DNA of 64,000 nt from Proteles cristata cristata (GCA_017311185.1 JAESUZ010002871.1:434001-498000), one strand, 5' to 3'. Numbered from the stretch's first letter, positions 1 to 12,305 are shown. Program-made: numbers and translations. Notes: generated from the sequence alone by a model not told the origin.

Positions 1-1403
1 TCTTACACCATACATAGAAATAAACTCAAAATGGATGAAAGACCTAAATGTAAGACAGGAAGCCATCAAAATCCTTTAGAAGAAAGCAGGCAAGAACCTC
101 TTTGACCTTGGCCATAGCAACTTCTTACTCAACGTGTCTCTCGAGTCAAGGGAAACAAAAGCAAAAATGAACTATTGAGGCCTCATAAAAGCTTCTGCAC
201 AGTGAAGGAAACAATCAGCAAAACTAAAAGGCAACTTGGGGTGCCTGTGTGGCTTAGTCAGTTGGGCGTCCGACTTTCACTTAGGTCATGATCTTGTGGT
301 TCATGGGTTCGAGCCCCGCGTCGGGCTCTGTGCTGACTGCCAGCTCAGAGCCTGGAGCCTATTTCAGTCTGTGACTCTCTCTCTCTCTGACCCTCCCCTG
401 CTCATGCTGTCTCTCCTTGCTCTCCTAGAAATAAAATTAAAAAAAAAAAAAAACCCACAAAAACTAAAAGGCAACTGACAGAATGGGAGAAGATATCTGC
501 AAAGGAAAGATAAAGAGTTAGTATCCAAAATCTATAAAGAACTTATCAAATTCAATACCCAAAAAACAAATAATCCAGTGAAGAAATGGGCAAAAGACAT
601 GAATAGACTCTTTTCCAAAGAAGACATCCAGATGGCCAACCAACATATGAAAAAATGCTCAACATCAAAACCACAATGAGATACCACCTCACACCTGTCA
701 GAATGACTAACATTAACAACTCAGGCAACAACAGATGTTGGTGATGATGCAGAGAAAGAGGATCTCTTTTGCACTGCTGGTGGGAATGCAAACTGGTGCA
801 GCCACTCTGGAAAACAGTACGGAGAGTCCTCAAACAATTAAAAATAGAACTACCCTATGACCTAGCAAGTGCACTACTAGGTATTTATCCAAGTGATACA
901 GGTATGCTGTTTTGAAGGGGCATATGCATCTGAATGTTTATAGCTGGACTACGAACAATAGCCAAAGTATGGAGAGAGCTCAAATGGTCATTGATGGATG
1001 AATGGATAAAGAAGATATGGTGTGTATGTATATGTAATGGAATATTACTCAGCAATCAAAAAAGAATGAAATCTTGCCATTTGCAACTATGAGGATGGAG
1101 CTAGAGGGTTTTATGCTAGGTGAAATTAGTCAGAGAAAGACAAATATCATATGACTTCACTCATATGAGGGCTTTAAGATACAAAACAGATGAACATAAG
1201 AGAAGGGAAGCAAAAAATAAAACCAGGGAGGAGGACAAAACATAAGAGACTCTAAAATATGGAGAACAATCAGAGGGTTACTGGAGGGGTTGTGGGAGGG
1301 GGAATGGGCTAAATGGGTAAGGGGCATTAAGGAATCTACTCCTGAAATCATTGTTGCGCTATATGCTAACTAACTTGGATGGAAATTTTAAAAATTAAAA
1401 GAA
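1..1403 (+). mobile_element. L1 (LINE-1), 3' end of ORF2 and 3' UTR, interrupted by a SINE
   Basis: The sequence reads as the C-terminal part of L1 ORF2 from the window edge (KMDERPK-like, then KAKMNY), followed by the carnivore L1 3' UTR and an A-rich end near 1385-1403. ORF2 is dead: a TGG-to-TGA type stop follows KAKMNY at about position 177. A feliform SINE sits at 237-459. The element runs antisense to ADAMTSL1 and is cut by the window start. Confidence 0.9.
237..459 (+). mobile_element. Feliform CAN-SINE inside L1, exact target-site duplication
   Basis: A tRNA-derived head (GGGGTGCCTGTGTGGCTTAG), B box GGTTCGAGCCCCGCGTCGGG, CT-rich region and A tail are present. The 17-bp duplication AAAACTAAAAGGCAACT occurs at 220-236 and 460-476 without mismatch. 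Low divergence from the family suggests a recent insertion. Confidence 0.95.
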
Positions 1404-1982
1404 GTGACTCCTGCCCTGGGAAGGGGGTGAATAAACCCTTTACACTGGTATACCTGTAGTTTGTGTACAGAGAGAAAGCCCTATTCTTTGGTGTACCTGC
1501 AGCTGGTAAAGGCTAATTTCAGAGTTAGGCTAAGCACCAGCCCTATTCCATCAGCATGGCTACAGTACCAGTAGGTGAACCTCTGAACAGCTTTAACCCT
1601 GCTCAACGTGCATACATTAGGCAAATCAAGTCATTGCAGCTGGCTGGCCTGAAGGCCAGTCCCACCCATGAGTGTGTCCAGGGCAATCACAGCTCAGCCA
1701 TAACCAGAATATGCACAGAGTTCCCACACAGGGAATCCTTGGAGCAACTGGTTCTGATTATGTTGGGGAATAGTGCTATATGGAACCACAGTACCTGTTT
1801 TACAGAAAACCACTACTCTTAAGACCAGGGAACATAGGTGACCTACCTAATACACAGAGTTAGACAAAATGAGACAGGGGAATATGTCCTAAAGGAAAGA
1901 ACAAGACAAAACCACAGACAAAAAGATAAGTGAAACAGAGATAAGCAATATGTGTGATAAAGAGTTCAAAGTAATGGTCGTA

Positions 1983-2168
1983 TGGGATGCCTAGGTGGCT
2001 CAGCTGAGCATCTGACTCAACTGCAGCCTGGGTCATGATCTCACTCATGGTCATGGGATTGAGCCCTGCATCCTGTGCTGAGCATGGAGCTTGCTTGGGG
2101 TACTCTCTCTTCCTCTCCCTCTCCCTCTGCCTCTTCCCTGCTAATGCTCTCTCTCTAAAAAAAAAATA
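1983..2168 (+). mobile_element. Diverged CAN-SINE
   Basis: A CCTAGGTGGCTCAG-like head, CATGATCTC and GGGATTGAGCCCTGC motifs and a CT-rich tail are present, all well mutated. A duplication of the L1 target, CAAAGTAATGGTCGTA at 1967-1982 and CAAAGTAGTGGTGGTA at 2401-2416 (two mismatches), encloses this SINE and the next one together. Confidence 0.88.
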
Positions 2169-2400
2169 GGGGTGCCTGGGTGGCTCATTTGGTTGAGCAT
2201 CTGACTTCGGCTCAGGTCATGATCTCAGTTTGTGGGTTCATGCCTCGCATCAGGCTCTGTGCTGACAGCTAGATCAGAGCCTGGAGCCTGCTTCTGATTC
2301 TGTGTGTCTCTCTCTCTCTCTGACCCTCCCCTGCACAGGCTATCTGTCTCTCTCTCTCTCTCAAAAAAAAATAATAAAACATTTAAAAATAAATAAACCC
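2169..2400 (+). mobile_element. CAN-SINE inserted at the tail of the preceding SINE
   Basis: The head GGGGTGCCTGGGTGGCTCAT starts directly at the A tail of the 1983-2168 copy. The copy ends in CT repeats and an AAAATAAATAAA tail. It has no separate clear duplication; the shared outer duplication indicates insertion into the older SINE's tail. Confidence 0.88.
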
Positions 2401-5400
2401 CAAAGTAGTGGTGGTAAAGATACTCACTAGACTTAGAAAAGAGATTAGCTCAGCAAGAATTTCAACAAAGAGACAGAAAATATAAAAAAGCTCCACTCAC
2501 TGAAATGAAGAATACACTAAAGTGAATCACCAGATTAGAAGATGCAGAATAATTGTTCAGAGATCTAGGAGACAGGGTAATGGAAGCAACCAAGCTAAAG
2601 AGCAAAAATTAGAAAAAATGATAATAGTTAAGGATCCCAGAAGGAGAGGGGTGGATAGAAAACTTCCTAGACATCTGGGTCTAGTAAGCAGAGAGATCCC
2701 CAAATAAGATAAATCTAAGGAGGTTCATACCAAGCCATGGCAATAATTAAAATGGCAAAGATTAAAGATAGAGAATCTTATAAACAACAAGAGAAAAACT
2801 ATTATATACAAGGGAAATCTCATAAGGCAATCAGCTGATTTTTAGCAGAAACTTTGCAGGCTTACAGAAAGTGGCATGATATATTCAAAGTGCTGAAAGG
2901 AAAAAAATCCACCACAAAGAATACTTGGCAAGGTTATTATTCAGATTTCAAGGAGAGAGAGTTTTTCCAGACAAATTTTAATAATCACCACTAAACCAGC
3001 CTTAGAAGAAATATTAAAGGGAATTTTTTTAAGTGGGAAGAAGTCATACTAGAAAAAAACTTCACTGGTAAAATGACCACATAGTAAAGGTAGTAGATGA
3101 ATTACTTATTAAGCCAGTGTAGAGTTTAAAACATAAAAGTAGTAAAATCAGGTATATCTACTAAAATTAGTTAAGGGATGCACAAAATAAAAAGATGTAA
3201 AATATGACATCATATACATAAAACACAGAGGGGGAGTAAAAATTTAGTGGTTTTAGGATGTGTTTGAACATAAGTGACCATCAAATTAATATAGACTGCT
3301 ATACAGCTAATATGTTATATATGAATTCAATAGTAACTAAAAATTAAAAACCTATAATGTATACACAAAAATAAAGAGAAAGGAATCCAAGCATAATACT
3401 GAAGAAAGCCATCAAACTACAGGGAAAGAGAGCAGCAGAAGATGAACAGAAAGAAAAAAACAAAACAGCAATAAGTACATACCTATCAGTAATTAAATAT
3501 AAAGGGACTAAATACTTCAGACAAAAGACATAATGTGATTGAATGGATTTTAAAAAAGGAACAATCTATATGTTGCCTACAAGACACTCACTCAGACCAA
3601 AAAATATATGGACTGACAGTGAAGGAAAGGAAAAAGATCATCCAAATGGAAACAAAACAAAACCACAAAAACTAGGATAACAGTGCTTATATCAGACAAG
3701 ATAGACTTGAAAACAGAGTGTACCAAGAGATAAAGAAGGGTATAGGATAACGATAAAGGGATCAATTTGAGGAGGATATGGTCATTGTAAATATCTACTC
3801 ACCCACCACAGGAATACCTAAATGTATAAAGCAAATATTAACAAACATCAAAGGAGAAATTGATAGTAATATAATAATATTAGGGTAGTTTAACACCCTA
3901 CTTATATCAATGGATAGATCATCCAGACTGAAAGTTTACAAGAAAACAATGACTTTGAATGACACATTAGATGAGATAGATCTAACAGATATACAGAACA
4001 TTCCATCCAAAAACAGAATACATAAACTTTTTAAGTACTTATGGAACATTATCTAGGATAGATCATGTTAGGCCACAAAACAAGTCCCAATAAATTTAGT
4101 AAGACTGGAATCATATCATGCATCTTTTCCAGCCACAATGGTATGAAACTAGAGACCAATTACAATAAAAAAAAAAAAATGGAAAAAACACAAACACATG
4201 AAGGCTAAACAACACGTTACTAAACACTAAGTAGGTCAGTGAATAAATTAAAGAGGAAAACCAAACAATACATAGAGGTGAATGAAAATGGAAACAGTAC
4301 AAAACCTTTAGAACACAGTAAATAAAGTTCTAAGAGGGAAGTTTATAGCAATATAGGCCTGTAATAAGAAATAAGAAAAGTCTCAATCTAACCTTATATC
4401 TAGAGAAACAGGGCTTTGTTATTTTTCTAAAGCTAGCAGAAGTATAGATATAATAAAGATTAAAGTGGAAATAGGTGGAGACTAAAAAAAAGAAGATAAA
4501 AAAAACCAAGAGCTAGTTTTTTGAAAAGATAACTAAAGTTGATAAACCTTTACTTAGACTCAGAAACAAAAAAGGAAAAATAACATCACAGAAATACAAA
4601 GAATTATAAAGAGAATAATATGAAAAATTAGATGCCGACAAATTGGACAACCTAGAAAAAATGGGTAAATTCACCAAAACATAGTTTTCTAAAACTTAAT
4701 CAGGAAGAAATAGAAAATTTCAACAGACCAATTACTAGTAATGAATTTGAATTTGGTAATCAAAAACTCCCAACAGAAAAAAGTTCAAGACCAGAGGTCT
4801 TCACAGGTGAATTCTACCAAACATTTTAAGAAGAGTTAATACCTATTCTTCTCAAACTATTACAAAAATTAGAAGAGGAAGGAAAGTTTTCAAGTTTATT
4901 CTATGAGGCCAGCATTACTCTTATACCAACACCAGACAAAAGACCTTAAAAAAAAAAAAACTACAGGCCAACATTTGTGGGGAGCATAAATGCAAGAACC
5001 CTCAAAAATGTTAGCAAACTGAATTTAAAACTATATTAAAATGATCATTCACCACAGTCAAGAGAGATTTATTCCAGAGATGCAAAGGGAGTTCAGTATT
5101 TGCAAGCAGCAACAGGATACATCACATTAAAAAGAGGAAGAATAAAAACCATATAATAATCTCAATAAATGCAGGGAAAACATTTCACAAAACACAACAA
5201 CCATTCATGATAAAAATGCTCAACAAAGTGGTTTACAGGGAATACGTCAACATAATAAAGGCCATATAAGAAAAACCCACAGTTAATATACTCAATGGTA
5301 AAAAACTGAAAGGGTTCCCTCAAGGATCAGAAAAAAGACAAAGATGTCCAATCTCACCACTTTTATTCAACCTTGTACTGGAAATCTTAGCTGCAGCAGA

Positions 5401-6388
5401 GAAGAAAAAGAAATAACAGGAATGAAAATTGGTGAAGAAATAAAACTGTCATTATTCACAGATGACATATAATACTATACATAGAAAACCCTAAGGACTC
5501 CACCAAAAAACTATTAGAATAAATAAATTCAGTAATGTTGCAGGATACAAAATTAATACACAGAAATTGGTTGCATTTCTATACCCTGATAACAAAGTAG
5601 CACAAAGAAAAAATGAGAAAACAATATCATTTACAGTATCGCCAAAATATATGTAAGAATAAATTTAACCAAGGAAATGAAAGACGTCTACTCAGAAACT
5701 GATATTGATGAAAGAAATTGAAGATGACATGAACAAATGGAAAGGTATGCCATGCTAACAGATTGAAAGAAGATTGTTAAAATACCCATACTACCCAAAG
5801 CGATCTACAGATTAAATATAATCCCTATCCAAATATCAACAATATTTTTCACAGAACTAGAATATTCCTAAAATTGGTATGGAACCGCAAAAGATCTTGA
5901 ATAGCCATAGCAACCTTGAGAGATAAGAACAAAGCTGGAGGTATCACAATCTCTGATTTCAAAATATGCTACCAAGCTATAATATTCCAAAAACAGTATG
6001 GTGGCACAAAAATAGACATGGAGATCAATGGAACAGGATAGAGAAGCTAGGAATAAACCCACACAAGAATGTATGTACAATGGAGGAAAAGATGGTCTTT
6101 TCAATAAGTGGTGCTGGAAAAAGTGGACAGCTACTTGCAAAAGAATGAAACTGGGCCACTTTTTTATACCATACACAAAATTAAACTCAAAATGGATTAA
6201 AGATATAAATTCGAGACCTGAAACTGTAAAACTCCTTAAAGAAAACATAGGCAGTAATATCTTCATCAGCCTTAGGAATGAATTTATGAATATGTATCCT
6301 TTGTCAAGGGAAAGGAAAGCAAAAATGAGCTATTGCAATTACTGAATTATTGAATGTGAGAAGTTTGTAAATAACATAGCCCACAAGG

Positions 6389-6757
6389 TTTTTTTTTTTT
6401 TTTTTTTTACAAATAGTTTATTGTCAAATTAGTTTCCACATAACACCCAATGCTCATCCCCACAAGTGCCCTCCTCCATGCTCATCCCTCCTCCCCCCCA
6501 CATCCATCAGTCCTCAGTTTTTGTCAGCATTCAAGAATCTCTCATGGTTTGCCTCTCTCCCTTTCCCCCACCATTTCCCCTCTTCTTCTCCCCCTTGTTC
6601 CTCCGTCAAGTTCCTCCTAATCCTCCTATATGTGCAAACATATATTTGTCCTTCTCTGCCTGACTTATTTCGCTGAGCATAATACCCTCAAGGTCCATCC
6701 ATGTTGCTACACATGGCCAGATTTCATTCTTTCTCATTGCCATGTAGTATTCCATGG
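6389..6757 (-). mobile_element. 5'-truncated felid L1 3' end, inserted in reverse in older L1
   Basis: A 19-base poly-T at the left is the tail. On the minus strand the copy reads as the end of L1 ORF2 and the felid 3' UTR, ending TTGACAATAAACTATTTG before the tail. CCACAAGG at 6381-6388 and 6758-6765 is the likely target-site duplication. The host L1 resumes at 6766. Confidence 0.88.
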
Positions 6758-7256
6758 CCACAAGGGTTTAATATCCAACATACATAAAGAATTTAGGCAA
6801 CTCAACATATACACACAAAATCCAATGAAGAAATGGACAGAGAACCTGAATAGACATTTTGCCAAAGAATACAAAAGATGGCCAACAGACACACAAATGC
6901 AAATCAAATCAAAACAGTGAGATATCTATCACCTTACACCTGTCAGAATGGCAAATATGAAAAAGACAAGAAATAGCAAGTTTTGGTAAAGATGTGGGGA
7001 AAAGGGAGTCCTTGTGCACTACTGGTAAGAATGTAAATTGGTATAATTATTGTAGAAAACACTATAGGAGAATATAAAAAAAATCAAAAACAGAAATGCC
7101 ATATAATCCAGTAATTCCACTATTGGGTATTTACCCAAAGAACATGAAAACACTAATTCAAAAAGATGCATGCATTTCTATATTTATTGTAGCATTATTT
7201 TACAGTAGCTAAGATACAGAATCAACCCAAGTGCCCATTAAGAGATGAATGACACA

Positions 7257-7296
7257 GATAGATAGATAGATAAAGAGATAGAGAGATAGAAAGAAA
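7257..7296 (+). repeat. GATA microsatellite in L1 3' UTR
   Basis: ACAGATAGATAGATAGATAA is followed by imperfect GAGATA/GAAAGA units. Confidence 0.85.
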
Positions 7297-8805
7297 ATGG
7301 AATATTACTCAGCCATAAAAAACAGTGAAATCTTGCCATTTGCAATAACATGGACAGATGCAGAGGATACTATGCTAAGTGAGATAAGTAAGGTAGAGGA
7401 AGATAGATGCTATTTGATTCCACTTAAATGTGGAATATAAAAAACAGAGAACAAACTGTTCGTTGTCAAAGAGGAGGTGAGTGACGTGATGGGCAAAATA
7501 GATGAAGGGGACTTAGAAGTACAAACTTTCAGTTATAAAATACATAAATCATAGAGATGAAAACTACATCATAAAGGAATACAGTTAATAATATTGCAAT
7601 ACTATATGGTGTCAGCTGGTGACTACATTTATTGTGGTGAGCATCGAGTAATGTATAGAATTGTGGGATCACTATGTTGTACATCTGAAGCTAAGTAACA
7701 TTGCATGTCATCTATCTTCAGTAACAAAAAATAAAAGAGCAACAAAAGTAGGTATAGAGGGAATGTACCTCAGCATCATAAAGGCCCTATATGACAAGCC
7801 CATAGAAAACATCATACTCAATGGTGAAAAGCTGAAAGCCTTCCTCCAAGATCAGAAACAAGACAAAAATGCCCACTTTTATTCAATATAATTTAGGAAT
7901 AGAGCAATTAACCCACAGAAAGAAATAAAAGGCATCCAAGTTGGAAAGAAGTAAAACTCTTACTATTTGAAGATGACATTTTATATAGAAAATCCTAAAG
8001 AGCACCAAAAACTTGTTTGAATAATAAACCAATTCAGTAAAGTTGTAGGATATGAAATCAATATAAAAAGTCTACTGTATTTCTAGACTAACTGTAAACT
8101 GAGAAATTAAAATAATCCCACTTACAAATGCATCAAAATGAAAAAAATATCTAGGAATATATATACCCAAGGAGTTAAAGACCTATAAACTGAAAACCTG
8201 TAAGACATTAATGAAAGAAATTGAAGATACAAGTAGAAAGATATTCTGTGTTCATGGATTGGACGACTTAATATTGTTAAAATGTTCACACAACTCACAG
8301 CAATCTACAGATTAAATGCAATCCCTGTCAAAATTCCAATGATAGTTTTTCACAGAAACAAAAAATCAATCTTAAAATTTGTATGTAACCACAAAAGTCC
8401 CCAAACAGCCAAAGCAATCTTATGAGAAAACATAAACAAGCTGGAGGCATCATGCTCCCTATTTTCAAACTACTATAAAGCTATAGTAATCAAAACAATA
8501 TGGTTTGGTGTAAACCAGACACATAAGTCAGTGGAACAGAACAGAGAGCTCAGAATTAGACCCATGCATATATACTCAATTAATTTATGGCAAAGGGGCC
8601 AAAAATATACAATGGAGAAAGGACAGTCTCTTCAATAAATGGTGCTGAGAAAACTGGATAGCCATGAGGGAAACAGTGAAATTGGACTACTCTTGCACCA
8701 TACACAATTTCACTCCAAATGGATTAAACATTTTTCTTAACATCTTTCTTAAACATAATTCCTGAAATTATAAAACTCTTAGAAGAAAACATAGTAAGCT
8801 CTTTG

Positions 8806-8827
8806 ATATTATATATATATATATATT
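8806..8827. repeat. (TA)n at SINE insertion site
   Basis: An ATTATATATATATATATATA run joins the L1 to the first reversed SINE. A matching TA run at 9040-9055 lies between the two SINEs. Confidence 0.9.
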
Positions 8828-9039
8828 TAAATGTTTGTTTATTTTTGAGACAGAGACAGAGCTTCAGGCAGGGAGGGGCAGAGAGAGAGAGAGAGGGAGA
8901 CACAGAATCTGAAGCAGGATCCAGGCTCTGAGCTAGCTGTCAGCACAGGGCCTGATGCGGGACTTGATCCCACAAACTGTGAGATCATGACCTGAGCCAA
9001 AGTCAGATGCTTAACTGACTGGGCCACCCGGGCACCCCT
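8828..9039 (-). mobile_element. CAN-SINE, reverse
   Basis: The T-rich tail is at the left and the GA-rich region follows. The reverse complement of the head ends GGGCCACCCGGGCACCCC at 9039. TA runs on both sides suggest a TATATA target duplication. Confidence 0.92.
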
Positions 9040-9057
9040 ATATATATATATATATGT

Positions 9058-9269
9058 ATTTTAAGTTTATTTATTTTGGGAGAGAGAGCAAGCAAGTGAG
9101 TGGGGGGAGGGGCAGAGAGGGGGAGAGAGAGAGAGAGAGAGAGAGAATCCCAGGCAGGCTCTGCACTGTCAGTGCAGAGCTTGATGCAGGGCTCAAACTC
9201 CAAAACCATGAGATCATGACCTGAGTCAAAGTTGGATGCCTAACTGACTAAGCCACTCAGGTGCTCCAG
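9058..9269 (-). mobile_element. CAN-SINE, reverse, second copy in a pair
   Basis: It starts TTTTAAGTTTATTTATTTTG and ends AAGCCACTCAGGTGCTCC. It has the same orientation as its neighbour, with only a TA run between them. Confidence 0.92.
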
Positions 9270-10494
9270 GAATTATATTTTGAATCTGACATGAAAAGCA
9301 AAGGCAACATAAGCAAAAGTAAATAAGTGGGACTACATTAGCAAAGGAAACCATTAAGAAAATGAAAAGGCAGCCTACTGAATGGGAGAAGTTATCTGCA
9401 AATCATTTATCTGATAAGGAGTTAATATCCAAAATACATAAAGAGCTTTTACAACTCAATAGCAGAAAACCAAACAAACCTTTCAACACAAAACAAAACC
9501 AAACCTTTTAAGAAGGCAGAGGATATGAATAGACATTTTTCCTAAGAAGACATACAGATGGTCAACAGGCACATGAAAATGTGCTCAAGATCACCAAGCA
9601 TCAGTGAAATGAAAATCAAAACCACAATGAGATATGACCTCACACCTGTTAGAATAGCTAATATCAAAAAAGATGAGAAATAACAAGTGTTGGTGAGGAT
9701 GTGGAGAAAAGGGAACCATTGTGCACTGTTGGTGAGAATGTAAATTGGTGCAGCCATCATAAAAACCAGTATGTAGATTCCTCAAAAATTAAAAATAGAG
9801 AACTACCATGTCAACCAGCAATTCTATTTCTAGGTATTTATAAAAAAATGAAAACACGAACTTGGAAGGGTATATGCACCCCCATGTTCATTGCAACATT
9901 GTTTATAGCAGCCAAGACATGGAAACAACCTAAGTGTCCATCAGCGGATGAATGGATAAGAAAATGTGGTGCGTGCGTGTGCACATGCGAGTGCACACAC
10001 ACAGGACTATTATTTATCCACAAAAGAATGACATCTTGCCATTAGTGATGACATGTGAAGACCTTGAGGGCATAAGTCAATTAAGGCAGACAAAGACAAA
10101 TACTGTGTGGCTTTATAGGTGGAATCTAAACAACAAAACCTCCTCCAACCATAATAGATACAGAAAATAAACTGCTGATTGCCAGAGGTGGGGGTAGGTA
10201 AACTATGTGGAGGCAGTCAAAAGGTACAAACTTCCAGTTATAAATATAGCACGGAGATGTAATGTACAGCGCAGTGACTATAGTTAACAGTACTGTATGG
10301 CACAGCTGAAAGTTGCTAAGAGTCGATCTTAAAGTCTCATCACAAGAAATTTTTTCCCCTAATTATGCATGGTGACAGATGTTAACTAGACTTATTGTGG
10401 GGATTATTTTGCAATGTGTACAAATATCAAATCATATGTTGTACACCTGAAAATATAATAATGGGTATCAATTATGCCTCAGTAAAGAAATTCA

Positions 10495-10620
10495 TTATCT
10501 AAAGCTCTACTTCAAGACCTGTCATATCAGAATTTGCATTTTTAACAAGATCCACATTAAGGTTAAATCCAGATTAAAGACTTAATGATTCACATCAAAG
10601 CTTGAGACATACTTGCCTAG
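10495..10620 (+). mobile_element. hAT-type DNA transposon fragment (MER5A-like)
   Basis: The segment with AGACCTGTCATATCAGAATT, TTTAACAAGATCC and a TTGAGAC end resembles the 3' half of a MER5A-type nonautonomous hAT element. It is heavily decayed and the family name is uncertain. Confidence 0.5.
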
Positions 10621-12164
10621 AGGGTTTTAGAAGAAGGGGATGAGAGTGTTTGAGGGAAAGGAGGAGGAAGGACCTTTTTTTCTCTCTTTCAGAAAAAGTA
10701 ATCACTGAGAATCATCAATGTGCACAGTGTATGTCCCCTTCAGTGACCTCAGTGATCCAATGCAGAAACGTCTCCCCCGTGTGTAGCCAGATCTGTTCCC
10801 AATTGTAATTTCACAAACTGCCAGTAAGCCTCGAGGGCCTAGAAGCAGTAAGCCTTGAGTGAAAGCTAGCAGAAGTGGGCTTTTCCAGGTAGGAGAAAGA
10901 TGATATCCCCCAGGCATCAGAGCAAAAGGGAGCTCATGCCTCTTTAATTATGAAGCACATACATTAGGTCACTGGAAATAAGGGAGGGTTGGTAAAGGTG
11001 CCAAAAAGGAGACTCAGGCCGAGTGTGTTGATTGGCCAGTGCTGAGATTATCCCGGGACTCACCTGGGACAGAAATGGCTTATGGATTGCAAGTGCATGG
11101 CCAGATTTCCTCCCAATAACATTTGATCTTCATTAAAGATGGCTACAGCATATTAACTTAATGGGAAATTCCAAGTGATTGTTTTCCAAAGAACACACCT
11201 CGGGGTGGGGATGGAGGAACATGAATGCAGTAATGTGCAGGTAGCCAGTTCCAACAAGTTTCAAGTTCCCAGCCGCCCAAAACATTCAGTCATGTTAGTT
11301 CATACAGTGACTCAAAGAACTAAGAGCCCTGTGGTGGTTTTGGGGTGTTCCAGCAGGCCAGGCTTAATGGCACGGTTCAGATACCAACCAATCACAAACT
11401 ATGTCTGACCAATCAGTCATCCTACTGTCAGCCTCTGACAAACAATATTTGTTACCGCATAGTTAGTGGGGTGGGTACTAGCTGATTATCAGCATTGGCA
11501 GGCAGCTCTTAGATACTAAGTAAGTCCCCAGTAGGTTTTGAATACATACTTTGAAACGAACAGAACATATGCAATTATGTCATTTCCCCCAAGCACCACA
11601 CTGGATTGTTTTCTCTTAGTGCCACCAACATTCTAAAACAGAGAAGGAGTCAGATGAGTAGGAAAACTACTCTGTCTAAATGGAGACCCTACATACCTGC
11701 ACTGGGAAAAGCCCAGGCCTCTAATTACAGTGGGAATGTCTGACATCGATGCTCAGCTGTACCTGACCCAGAAATAATGGTAGAACAATGGTAAGGTGAC
11801 TATCATCGCCTCCCTTTTCTCCAGGGTTGCTTCTGTCATGGCATAGTGTCTGTCACTGCTCAGGTTTATTCCTCCCCACTGAGAATCTTCAATTTGTGTT
11901 AATTTTTAAAGTCATAACTAAATACAAAATTTCCTCTCCAAATGGAGAGTCCTGCGGCTCCTTCTTATATCTAGAAGAGACCTCATCCCTCCTGGGGTCC
12001 CATGAGCCTCCACTGTTGCAGTGTGTTAAGCTAACCTGGGACTTTCTTGGCTATCCTCTGGCTGAGAATTGAAAAAGGAGTTGGTGGTTTCAAAGCGATC
12101 CAGCTAGGCTTCAACTCTTCTTAGCCTGGAATAGTTGTTCTCTTCTATGCCTACACCCCAGCAT
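10621..12164. other. Intron, unique sequence with paired CCAAT motifs
   Basis: I recognise no exon. CCAAT boxes on the plus strand at 11388-11392 and 11409-11413 (both followed by CA) are 21 bp apart, and a reversed ATTGG lies at 11031-11035. The rest shows no repeat I can name. Confidence 0.6.
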
Positions 12165-12305
12165 CTCCTGCATAGTTTCTAAAACTTGCTGATGCTCGGA
12201 TTCCGCCCCTGAACAACTGATGTAGAATCTTAGGGAGGTGCAGCCTGGACATTGGTCTAGAAGTTTCTTAAGTGATTCTGTGTATCCCAGTTGAGAACCC
12301 CTGGC
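12165..12305 (+). mobile_element. hAT-type DNA transposon fragment (MER5A-like)
   Basis: It holds GAACAACTGATGTAGAATCT, then AAGTTTCTTAAGTGATTCTG, and ends GTTGAGAACCCCTGG, the characteristic end of MER5/MER20-type elements. Confidence 0.55.

Larger units (their letters stand above)
1404..7737 (+). mobile_element. Older near full-length L1, decayed, with nested insertions
   Basis: Starting about 1404 this resembles an older (L1MA-like) 5' UTR, then the ORF1 region (about 1820-2900), ORF2 endonuclease and reverse transcriptase, and a 3' UTR ending near 7737 with TGTTGTACATCTGAAG and an A-rich end. At 5455-5466 the reverse transcriptase catalytic box reads FTDD instead of FADD and is followed two codons later by a stop (5470). 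Many other stops and frameshifts mean no product. Removing two SINEs (1983-2400) and a reversed L1 (6389-6757) leaves about 5.5 kb, close to full length. Confidence 0.82.
7738..10490 (+). mobile_element. 5'-truncated L1, reverse transcriptase region to 3' end
   Basis: The copy begins inside the reverse transcriptase domain (KVGIEGMYLSIIKALYDKP) and continues through a catalytic box mutated to FEDD near 7965-7976. It ends at TGTTGTACACCTGAAAATAT and an A-rich end by 10490. Two reversed SINEs and TA repeats (about 8806-9269) interrupt it. It abuts the 3' end of the previous L1 in the same orientation. Stops throughout mean no product. Confidence 0.87.

Noticed and set aside
2210..2260. tRNA-like sequences (B box GGTTCGAGCCC and similar) at about 21 sites
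   Set aside because: They are the tRNA-derived heads of CAN-SINEs: no complete cloverleaf, and followed by CT-rich body and A tail. Not functional tRNA genes.
5868..6345. Open frames of 105-132 codons on both strands
   Set aside because: They lie in decayed L1 ORF2 and its antisense.
7661..7891. Open frame with KVGIEGMYLSIIKALYDKP
   Set aside because: It is an L1 reverse transcriptase remnant in a truncated, stop-ridden copy, not a cellular gene.
6389..10490. Possible active L1
   Set aside because: All L1 copies here have stops, mutated catalytic boxes (FTDD, FEDD) or severe 5' truncation.
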